This document shows, piece by piece, positions 1 to 5,125 of a DNA stretch of 17,006 bases. Source of the stretch: Nanobdellota archaeon (GTDB lineage Archaea > Nanobdellota > Nanobdellia > Woesearchaeales > GW2011-AR9); NCBI GenBank assembly GCA_030695605.1, contig JAUYQE010000135.1, positions 1 through 17,006 of the forward strand, given 5' to 3'. The notes beneath the pieces were generated by a model, which saw nothing but the letters and a program-made list of their open reading frames with translations, did no database searches and was not told where the DNA came from. The translations under genes and the position numbers were made by a program. Every line of letters starts with the position of its first letter. Positions within the stretch are counted from its first letter, which is position 1.

Positions 1-113
1 AAAGAGGCACCAAGACATATGAAACGCTGGCTTCACTCCTTGCTACATGGCAATACCAAAAACTAAACATAAAGAAAGAACTGCACAGGATGCTATCAGC
101 AAATCTCTGCTAA
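1..113 (+). CDS. C-terminal end of a transposase (partial, IS66-like)
   Basis: An open frame enters from the left edge (codons in phase with base 3) and stops at TAA 111-113, giving 36 visible residues. The peptide begins RGTKTYETLASLLATW and ends ELHRMLSANLC. This resembles the last helices of DDE transposases of the IS66 type, in which a G/R-T-x(3)-LxSLLxT segment is followed by a short helix ending in L-x-x-(M/V)-L. The catalytic domain would lie outside the window, so the family call rests on a tail only and is tentative. No terminal inverted repeat was recognised downstream. It sits next to an AT-rich orphan gene, which fits a mobile or recently inserted patch. Confidence 0.42.
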   Translation, partial: RGTKTYETLASLLATWQYQKLNIKKELHRMLSANLC

Positions 114-181
114 AGAGCTAAACAAATACAAAACTTAAATACATTTATTCCGAAGATTAAAGATAGTTCTAGAATACAAAA

Positions 182-190
182 ATTAATATA
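182..190 (+). promoter_or_regulatory. Candidate TATA box for the 212 gene
   Basis: ATTAATATA is centred about 26 nt before the ATG at 212, the spacing expected for a leaderless archaeal transcript. A second TATA-like element, CTTAAATA at 134-141, would give a leader of about 45 nt instead. No Shine-Dalgarno sequence precedes the ATG, which favours the nearer element. Confidence 0.4.
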
Positions 191-211
191 CCCTATTTCT
201 CTTAAAAAAAT

Positions 212-706
212 ATGAATCCTTTAGAGATTATTGCAAATGCCGAAAAAGTCGTAGAAGACATACATAATTATTCACGATCACAGAAAGAACTCTGGCAAAA
301 AATACCCCTGTTAGCATTAGAAGCTGATGGCAGGACTAGTTCTAATGGTAATTATTACCGAGCGTATCATAGCGGATTTTGGGGTCTTGATAATGGTAGT
401 GATCAATGTCGTTCGGTTTATGTTGACCTTGCTACAGGGGAATTAGTTGATGCCTATTCCGCATTTAGTCACTTTTTTCCGGGTGATGTTGCTGTACCTA
501 AAAAGTCAGTATTAAAACCAGCAAGAGAAGAAGAAGTGCTAAAATTAGCGTTCAACTTAGAGGAATTAGATGCCAAAAATATCGTAGCCTCTTTAGAAGA
601 AGAAGCCAAAGAACGTTATAGTTCATATTACAATCTAAAAGAACAGAAAGGATGGAGAGATGAACTCCGAACAAAACTTCATTTGCCAGAGTTCTATGTT
701 AGATGA
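212..706 (+). CDS. Hypothetical protein, 164 aa, AT-rich orphan
   Basis: I do not recognise this protein. It is soluble, with no signal peptide or membrane segment. Residues 1-30 look helical, residues 45-85 look like a small beta-rich core (YYRAYHSGFWGLD, then SVYVDLATGELVDAYSAF), and residues 105-150 are a charged helical tail rich in Glu and Lys. There is one cysteine (C66) and no catalytic motif I can name. The start is the first ATG after a TATA-like element at leaderless spacing. Its base composition is clearly more AT-rich than that of the genes from 732 onward, and it lies directly after a transposase remnant, so it is probably a recent acquisition. Coding status is supported by the 164-codon open frame and a protein-like composition. 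Confidence 0.6.
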   Translation: MNPLEIIANAEKVVEDIHNYSRSQKELWQKIPLLALEADGRTSSNGNYYRAYHSGFWGLDNGSDQCRSVYVDLATGELVDAYSAFSHFFPGDVAVPKKSVLKPAREEEVLKLAFNLEELDAKNIVASLEEEAKERYSSYYNLKEQKGWRDELRTKLHLPEFYVR

Positions 707-731
707 TGATATTGTGGTGACTTGAAAAAAC

Positions 732-1967
732 TCACTCATACAGCTTCTTCATCTGCACTTTGATAATCTTTCGCGGCGTGGCCTCTACAATAGTTATCTC
801 GTTCTGGTTAATATTAAGCATCTCTCCCACCTGGGGGAATCTCTTGAGACTCTTCAAGATAATCCTGCTCAACGTATCGTGCGGGCTCCCGGGCAGATTG
901 GTGTGGAAAAAGCGGTTGAGGGCTTGCAGATCCGTCGCGCCATGCGCCAGGATGGTCTGCTTGTCCACCCGCTTGATCAATCGCTGCTTGACGTCGCTTT
1001 CATCGATAATCTCCCCGACGAGCTCTTCCAGCAGGTCTTCTAACGTAACGAGGCCGATGATCTCACCGTGGTCGTTAACCACCACAGCCATGTGCAGTTG
1101 CTTTTCCTGAAACTCTTTCAGCAGGTGATTGAGCAGCATGTGCTGCGGGACAAAATACACGGAGGTGATGATGCTCTCGACGGCATTGTCCCCTTCTCCT
1201 TTGGTCAACGCAGAAAAGACATCTTTGATGTGCACGATGCCGATGATGTTCTCTTTGGCCTGCTTATAGACGGGATAGCGCGAAAAATTTTCCGACTCCA
1301 TGATGCGCGCCGCGTCTTTCAGGCGGACGCCGGCTTCGATACTGATCATCTCGCTGCGGTGGGTCATGACTTCCCTGACCGTAATGTCGCTGAATTTTAA
1401 GACCGACTCGATCATCTCTTTCTCTTCTTTTTCCACACTGCCGGATTCCGCACTCATCTCCAGCATGGCTTTCAGCTCCTCTTCCGTTACTTTTGGCGAT
1501 TTCATGCCCGCTTCCGTTTTGGTGAGCTTTCGGGCGATAAACTCCAGCACTACAATCGCCGGATAGAGGAGCTTCATCAGGAAGGCGAGGAGAGGAGCGG
1601 CAAAGAGCGCAAAGGTTTCCGCATGATGCGCGGCATAGGATTTGGGTGTTACTTCCCCGAATATCAGGATCAGCACCACCATGGCTCCTGCTGCCAGGCC
1701 GGCGCCGACATCGCCGAAAGCCCGTATGGCCAGCAAGGTCGCCAGGGAAGAAGCCAGAATATTCACAACATTATTGCCGACGAGAATCGTGGCAAGGGTC
1801 TTCTTGGGATTGGCCCGCAAATACGAACATTGTTTGGCGCCTTTGACATTCGACTGCAGCAAGGCCCGCACTTTCGCTGGAGTAAGGGAGAAAAGAGCCG
1901 TTTCAGCCGCGGAAAAGAAGGCGGATAGGGCGATGAGGACGATTAACAGAGCGGCATAGGTGAGCAT
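732..1967 (-). CDS. CNNM/CorC-family membrane protein (DUF21-CBS-CorC_HlyC)
   Basis: This is a 411-aa integral membrane protein with the full family architecture. A DUF21 transmembrane domain spans residues 1-150, with hydrophobic segments near 3-25, 60-82, 88-107 and 117-145, and includes the conserved FFSAAETALFSL, GNNVVNI and FGEVTPKSYA stretches. A pair of CBS domains covers about 195-320 (REVMTHRSEMI; GEIIGLVTLEDLLEELVGEI), and a C-terminal CorC_HlyC domain covers about 330-408 (GSPHDTLSRIIL). Members are linked to Mg2+/divalent cation export or homeostasis, with the CBS pair sensing nucleotides; some bacterial members are misnamed hemolysins. Substrate specificity cannot be read from the sequence. 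The length is typical and the protein is intact. It appears to be a single-gene unit with its own leaderless promoter, and a run of six T on the coding strand (725-730) just past the stop could end transcription. Confidence 0.93.
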   Translation of the reverse strand: MLTYAALLIVLIALSAFFSAAETALFSLTPAKVRALLQSNVKGAKQCSYLRANPKKTLATILVGNNVVNILASSLATLLAIRAFGDVGAGLAAGAMVVLILIFGEVTPKSYAAHHAETFALFAAPLLAFLMKLLYPAIVVLEFIARKLTKTEAGMKSPKVTEEELKAMLEMSAESGSVEKEEKEMIESVLKFSDITVREVMTHRSEMISIEAGVRLKDAARIMESENFSRYPVYKQAKENIIGIVHIKDVFSALTKGEGDNAVESIITSVYFVPQHMLLNHLLKEFQEKQLHMAVVVNDHGEIIGLVTLEDLLEELVGEIIDESDVKQRLIKRVDKQTILAHGATDLQALNRFFHTNLPGSPHDTLSRIILKSLKRFPQVGEMLNINQNEITIVEATPRKIIKVQMKKLYE

Positions 1968-1988
1968 GGGGCTGGGGATAAGGGGGAG

Positions 1989-1995
1989 TTTTTAT
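1989..1995 (-). promoter_or_regulatory. Candidate TATA box for the CNNM-family gene
   Basis: On the minus strand ATAAAAA is centred about 25 nt before the ATG at 1967, suggesting a leaderless transcript. The 10 nt before the ATG are C-rich and carry no Shine-Dalgarno match. Confidence 0.4.
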
Positions 1996-2044
1996 GGTTT
2001 ATGGTGGAAAAATGATGGTAGGCAGTAAATACGTACTCTCCCTC

Positions 2045-2383
2045 TTAAAAACCACCCGCCCCGATGGTTCTCAGAACATGCTTTATCTCGCCAATGGTCT
2101 GCTGCTGGTGCTTTTTGTCCGACATGCGCACAAAGCGCAAAAGAAGATCAACAAGCGCTTCCTGGCCGAGGCATTTGAGTTTAGATCCATCGGTAATGAA
2201 ATAGAACCGGAAGCCTTCGTACTTTAATTCTTTAATGATGATGCCTCCAACGGTTCCGAGCAATTTGCCTTTTTGCGGCGAAGCTTCCAGAGATTTGAGA
2301 TGCTGTAAGACCTCAACGCTCTTTTGCTTGAACTTTTTATTGATCTCTTCAAAAAGAGATGTGACTATTTCTACTTTTGCCAT
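2045..2383 (-). CDS. RelE/ParE-like toxin of a type II toxin-antitoxin pair
   Basis: This 112-aa protein is the downstream partner of a small antitoxin-like gene, whose end it overlaps by 13 nt, the usual order and overlap for type II pairs. The N-terminus (residues 4-33) predicts strand-helix-helix, followed by the RelE-like core: a P-x-K-G-K loop (36-40), a KEL strand (51-53), a FRFYFI strand with R59, and a terminal helix after SDKKHQQQTI (88-97). This matches the general RelE/ParE fold, in which basic and aromatic residues cleave ribosome-bound mRNA or poison gyrase. Catalytic residues are too variable to assign, so the target is unknown. No Shine-Dalgarno sequence is evident, so translation is probably coupled to the antitoxin. 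Confidence 0.65.
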   Translation of the reverse strand: MAKVEIVTSLFEEINKKFKQKSVEVLQHLKSLEASPQKGKLLGTVGGIIIKELKYEGFRFYFITDGSKLKCLGQEALVDLLLRFVRMSDKKHQQQTIGEIKHVLRTIGAGGF

Positions 2384-2577
2384 CTCTTTTTAGCCCGCGC
2401 AATCGCTTCATCGAGGGGGATGGTATCTTCAGAAGATAGCAAGAACTCCCGCAACTGCTCTTTTACCGCCAATCCGTACATGTGTTTGAGAATGTCTTCA
2501 TACGTATCTTCTTTCGTGCCAAAAGTGCTAAGCAAACTTTTGGTTTCCGGACTGAGCTGAATGGTGGTTGTGTTCAT
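2371..2577 (-). CDS. Antitoxin partner of the RelE-like toxin (68 aa)
   Basis: This is a small acidic/amphipathic protein starting MNTTTIQLSPETKSLLS. The strand TTTIQLS followed by two helices resembles the short archaeal antitoxins with a ribbon-helix-helix or related DNA-binding N-terminus. The second half (residues 30-68) forms helices ending in a basic RAKKRWQK tail that would embrace the toxin. I chose the ATG at 2577 over the in-frame ATG at 2631 because a TATA box (2603-2610) lies between them, centred 29 nt before 2577, so the upstream ATG would not be transcribed. Tandem 9-bp repeats between TATA box and start are a likely autoregulatory operator. The gene overlaps the toxin start by 13 nt. 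Confidence 0.65.
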   Translation of the reverse strand: MNTTTIQLSPETKSLLSTFGTKEDTYEDILKHMYGLAVKEQLREFLLSSEDTIPLDEAIARAKKRWQK

Positions 2578-2586
2578 ATTATGGTA

Positions 2587-2604
2587 GCTATAGTTGCTAT
2601 AGTT
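2587..2604. repeat. Tandem 9-bp repeat, GCTATAGTT x2, candidate operator
   Basis: Two exact adjacent copies, 2587-2595 and 2596-2604, lie between the TATA box and the start codon of the toxin-antitoxin module and touch the TATA box. That is where a repressor would block transcription initiation, so an antitoxin or toxin-antitoxin complex binding site is the natural guess. Confidence 0.5.
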
Positions 2605-2610
2605 TATAAG
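2603..2610 (-). promoter_or_regulatory. TATA box of the RelE-like toxin-antitoxin module
   Basis: CTTATAAA on the minus strand is centred about 29 nt before the antitoxin ATG at 2577. This decides the antitoxin start and implies a nearly leaderless mRNA. Confidence 0.55.
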
Positions 2611-2674
2611 ATTATCGCTCCGATTGAGCAATTCTCCTATTGGCTAAAGTAGAGCTAATGGGCTGCGCCTGCTC

Positions 2675-2700
2675 AAAAAAAGAAAAAAGAAAAGAAAGAG
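2675..2700 (-). terminator. T-rich tract downstream of the 2704 gene
   Basis: Immediately past the stop at 2704 the minus strand is almost pure pyrimidine, with runs of four, six and seven T separated by C. Archaeal polymerase terminates at oligo-T stretches without needing a hairpin. The tract also separates this gene from the toxin-antitoxin promoter just downstream. Confidence 0.5.
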
Positions 2701-2703
2701 ATT

Positions 2704-3057
2704 TTACTCGCTCTGGTATCGTCCGTAGATGCAACGGGAAAGGTCGATGCCTAATGCCTGAGCAGCAGCTTCCCATTGGCCGTTCTCAACGGGTGTTGAG
2801 ACGGCAGGGGGGGAGATGTATGGTGGGTTCAGCCTTCTGCTACCAATATAGATGAAGCCATCGTCAACCCCGACATTTTTTTCTATGATCCTCCAACAGT
2901 TGAGAGGATTGCCAGTACCATCATATTGAACTACAAGGTGATTGGGTCCATCACAGGCAGTTCCCCCACACCCAAACGTGAGCGCAGCCGCAATTGCCAC
3001 ACTATGCTTCTTCAGCTTTGAAACAAGACCTGTATCTTTCTTCATTGAATTTTCCAT
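2704..3057 (-). CDS. Small exported or membrane-anchored protein, unknown function
   Basis: I do not recognise this 117-aa protein. It starts MENSMKKDTGL and has a basic segment (SKLKKHS) followed by a short hydrophobic stretch, VAIAAALTFGC, a plausible signal sequence or weak anchor. A mature part of about 80 residues has cysteines in the original frame at C30, C35, C54 and C109, possibly two disulfides. It contains the strands HLVVQYDGTG and GFIYIGSRR and a Pro-rich middle (LNPPYISPP). Three in-frame ATGs exist at 3090, 3057 and 3045. I chose 3057 because GGGAGGG lies about 11 nt upstream of it and a TATA-like element lies at 3126-3133. A lipobox is not convincing. The call as a real gene rests on the RBS, the signal-like N-terminus and the T-rich terminator right after the stop. 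Confidence 0.5.
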   Translation of the reverse strand: MENSMKKDTGLVSKLKKHSVAIAAALTFGCGGTACDGPNHLVVQYDGTGNPLNCWRIIEKNVGVDDGFIYIGSRRLNPPYISPPAVSTPVENGQWEAAAQALGIDLSRCIYGRYQSE

Positions 3058-3068
3058 TTTTGTTCTTT

Positions 3069-3133
3069 CCCTCCCAAATCTTGAAAACATCCAGAACCCT
3101 TTTCACTACCGTCGTACGCCTACCTCTTTAAAA
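3069..3133 (-). promoter_or_regulatory. TATA-like element and RBS for the 3057 start
   Basis: On the minus strand TTTTTAAA (3126-3133) would place initiation near 3103, giving a leader of about 46 nt. GGGAGGG at 3069-3075 then lies about 11 nt before the ATG at 3057. The T-run of the TATA element also lies just past the malic enzyme stop, so it may double as that gene's terminator. Confidence 0.4.
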
Positions 3134-3140
3134 ATCTTAT

Positions 3141-4424
3141 TTAACAAAATTTTCCTCTCGCCAGTTTCCGTGCCAGCACTTGCAACGACTTCTTATACGC
3201 TGCAAAATCCGTAATCGGCACTCGCGCCACGCCATCATCCATCGCAGCTTTCGCAACCGCACTGGAAACCAGCGGCAGCAAGCGCGGATCAAAAGGCTTG
3301 GGGATGATATACTCGGGGCCGAAAGAGAAAGTTCTGCCGTACGCTTTCGCCACGGCAGCGGGGACTTTCTTGCGAGCCAAGGATGCAAGCGCCTGAGCAG
3401 CAGCCTGCTTCATTCCGGATGTAATCTCCCGCGCCCGTACATCCAGCGCTCCCCGGAAGATGAATGGAAATCCCAGCACATTGTTGACTTGATTGGGATA
3501 ATCGCTCCGGCCCGTCGCCATGATGATCTCCTGAACTGCTGCTTTGCCTTCTTCATAAGAAATTTCCGGAATCGGATTCGCCATGGCAAACACAATGGGC
3601 TTATTGCTCATGCCGCGGATCATATCTTTCGTCAAAAGGTTCCCCTTGGAAACGCCGATAAACACGTCCGCGCCCCGGAGCGCTTCAGCAAGGCTCATCT
3701 CCTTTTCCCGGGCAAAGAAAGCTTTATAGGGATTATCGGAGCGTTGCTTCGTCACCAGCCCTTTGCTGTCGAACAAGAAAATATGCTCTTTCTTGGCGCC
3801 AACATCGACCAAAAAGCGAGCGCAGGCAATAGCGGCAGCTCCGGCTCCGGAAAATATGATTTTTACCTGCGAAAGCTTTTTGCCCGCCAGATGCAAAGCA
3901 TTGAACAGCCCTGCGGCGACGATAACCGCCGTCCCATGCTGATCATCGTGAAAGACCGGAATATCCAGCCGCTTCTTCAGTGCTTCTTCGATAGCAAAAC
4001 ACTCTGGCGCTTTGATGTCCTCCAGATTAATGCCGCCGAACGTCGGGGAAATGGCCGCAATAATGTCCACCACTTTCTGAACGTCCGTTTCCGCAACCTC
4101 GATATCTATTGCATCAAGGCCACCAAAACGCTTGAAAAGGACCGCTTTGCCTTCCATGACGGGCTTCCCTGCCAAAGCGCCAATATTTCCTAAGCCCAGA
4201 ACGGCCGTACCGTTGCTGATGACGGCAACCAAATTACCTTTTGTTGTGTAGGCATATGCTTTTTGCGCATCTTTCTGGATTTCCAGGCAGGGCTCGGCTA
4301 CGCCGGGCGTATACGCGAGAGAAAGATCTTCGGCAGTTTTGCAAGGCTTGGACGGAAGAATACGGAGCTTACCGGCAGGTTTTTCGGCGTGATAATGCAA
4401 AGCTCGTTCTTTAAGGTCTTTCAT
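3141..4424 (-). CDS. Malic enzyme, short form (malate -> pyruvate + CO2 + NAD(P)H)
   Basis: This 427-aa cytosolic enzyme oxidatively decarboxylates L-malate to pyruvate with NAD(P)+ and a divalent metal. The N-terminal malic domain covers about 15-150: SLAYTPGVAEPC (Y38 is the likely general acid), GTAVLGLGNIG, EGKAVLFKRFGG (K93 is the likely base), and FGGINLEDIKAPE with metal ligand E141. IPVFHDDQHGTA supplies D160/D161. The NAD(P)-binding Rossmann part starts at FSGAGAAAIACARF (191-204), followed by VFIGVSKGNLLT and AMANPIPEIS. The C-terminal signature SDYPNQVNNVLGFPFIFRGALD is present. It is the short form without the phosphotransacetylase domain of MaeB. Cofactor choice cannot be settled by eye. 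The gene is intact and has its own promoter, with GGTGA about 6 nt before the ATG. Confidence 0.95.
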   Translation of the reverse strand: MKDLKERALHYHAEKPAGKLRILPSKPCKTAEDLSLAYTPGVAEPCLEIQKDAQKAYAYTTKGNLVAVISNGTAVLGLGNIGALAGKPVMEGKAVLFKRFGGLDAIDIEVAETDVQKVVDIIAAISPTFGGINLEDIKAPECFAIEEALKKRLDIPVFHDDQHGTAVIVAAGLFNALHLAGKKLSQVKIIFSGAGAAAIACARFLVDVGAKKEHIFLFDSKGLVTKQRSDNPYKAFFAREKEMSLAEALRGADVFIGVSKGNLLTKDMIRGMSNKPIVFAMANPIPEISYEEGKAAVQEIIMATGRSDYPNQVNNVLGFPFIFRGALDVRAREITSGMKQAAAQALASLARKKVPAAVAKAYGRTFSFGPEYIIPKPFDPRLLPLVSSAVAKAAMDDGVARVPITDFAAYKKSLQVLARKLARGKFC

Positions 4425-4455
4425 GATAATTCACCATACTATGAGAAGACAAAGG

Positions 4456-4463
4456 ATTTATAA
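4456..4463 (-). promoter_or_regulatory. TATA box of the malic enzyme gene
   Basis: TTATAAAT on the minus strand, preceded by CC, is centred about 35 nt before the ATG at 4424. The leader would be only about 10 nt and would hold part of the GGTGA Shine-Dalgarno sequence at 4431-4435. Confidence 0.55.
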
Positions 4464-4481
4464 GGATTTGCGTTGAGGATT

Positions 4482-5072
4482 CTACTTATTGCTAGGGGTT
4501 TCAGGCACTTGCCCGTACTCAATCTTCACCACATCCCCCGCTTTCATCGGATAGAGCGGCGCCACGTGGGCATCATTGGCCAGAATCTGCAATTCTTTAT
4601 CATTTTTCGTGCAATACGCCGTGCCATTGACAGTCAGGCAATCCGGCGTCAACAGCATTCCTGCTTTTTCCATGATCTGCTGCAAAGAAAGTCCTGAAGA
4701 AAAGAGCTGTACTTTATTTTCTGAAAAAGTCACAAAGAAATCTTTCTCATTTGCATTCTTTAAAGGAATCTCTTGGCCATCAATAATCACGCTCATCATA
4801 GCCTGCTTAGCCTCGGAAGAGTAGGGATACGCAGAAAACTCGTTGCAGGCATTCTGCTGGCATAAATTCTGGGAACAGAGCACCGCCACGGGGCCAGAAT
4901 CACAGAGCAGATAGCAATCCGCATCGGACTGGCAAATATTCGGCTCGGCTAGGGAATTTTCTTGGGGCGTGTTGCCCAAAAAGAACGTCGGAACGGAAAA
5001 GCCAATGACAATTAAAGCCAGAAAAGTTAACAGGAAAATTTTCCGCAGCAAGACTTTCTGTTTCTCTTTCAT
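4482..5072 (-). CDS. Exported cysteine-rich protein, membrane-anchored, unknown function
   Basis: I do not recognise the family. The 196-aa protein has a basic N-terminus and one hydrophobic segment (residues 12-33), so it is exported with a signal anchor or signal peptide. A cysteine cluster follows at C47, C53, C57, C66, C71 and C76, in a pattern like small disulfide-knotted modules. The second part (about 93-188) looks like a small alpha/beta fold (MSVIIDGQEIPL, LSLQQIMEKAGM, AGDVVKIEYG) with a further pair C145 and C154. Eight cysteines in total imply disulfides and need for an oxidase or isomerase, and the gene directly upstream on the same strand encodes a DsbA-like thioredoxin. It may have its own leaderless promoter, since a hairpin terminator separates the two genes. 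Its being a DsbA client is inference. Confidence 0.7.
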   Translation of the reverse strand: MKEKQKVLLRKIFLLTFLALIVIGFSVPTFFLGNTPQENSLAEPNICQSDADCYLLCDSGPVAVLCSQNLCQQNACNEFSAYPYSSEAKQAMMSVIIDGQEIPLKNANEKDFFVTFSENKVQLFSSGLSLQQIMEKAGMLLTPDCLTVNGTAYCTKNDKELQILANDAHVAPLYPMKAGDVVKIEYGQVPETPSNK

Positions 5073-5074
5073 GA

Positions 5075-5095
5075 GGAAGAAGAAAAAGAAGAAGG
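5075..5095. repeat. Homopurine mirror repeat, 21 nt
   Basis: The plus strand reads the same forwards and backwards from the central run of five A (5083-5087): GGAAGAAG on the left mirrors GAAGAAGG on the right. Perfect homopurine mirror repeats can form intramolecular triplexes. On the minus-strand mRNA it is a pyrimidine tract directly before the ATG at 5072, leaving no room for a Shine-Dalgarno sequence. Confidence 0.6.
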
Positions 5096-5096
5096 G

Positions 5097-5105
5097 ATTA
5101 AAAAG
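5097..5105 (-). promoter_or_regulatory. Candidate TATA box of the cysteine-rich gene
   Basis: CTTTTTAAT on the minus strand is centred about 29 nt before the ATG at 5072, the same leaderless spacing seen at other genes here. It overlaps the T-run of the upstream terminator-like hairpin, so the tract could serve both roles. Confidence 0.35.
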
Positions 5106-5125
5106 CTTTCCGACAAGAAAGCCTT
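5100..5125 (-). terminator. Hairpin plus T-run after the DsbA-like gene
   Basis: On the minus strand GCTTTC (5122-5117) and GAAAGC (5110-5105) form a six-pair stem with a six-base loop. The stem can be extended by G-U, A-U and A-U pairs, and five T follow (5104-5100). It begins inside the stop codon of the 5124 gene. It resembles an intrinsic terminator and suggests that the downstream gene is not simply co-transcribed. Confidence 0.45.

Noticed and set aside
1..66. Alternative open frame at the left edge ending at TAA 64-66
   Set aside because: The overlapping frame ending at 113 gives a recognisable transposase-like tail, while this one gives no family resemblance.
2578..2631. N-terminal extension of the antitoxin (18 residues from ATG 2631)
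   Set aside because: The TATA box and tandem operator-like repeats lie inside this stretch, so it is promoter DNA.
3180..4193. Long plus-strand open frame (337 codons) opposite malic enzyme
   Set aside because: It is antisense to an unmistakable enzyme gene, has an unnatural composition rich in Arg, His and Ile with no domain, and has no promoter or RBS.
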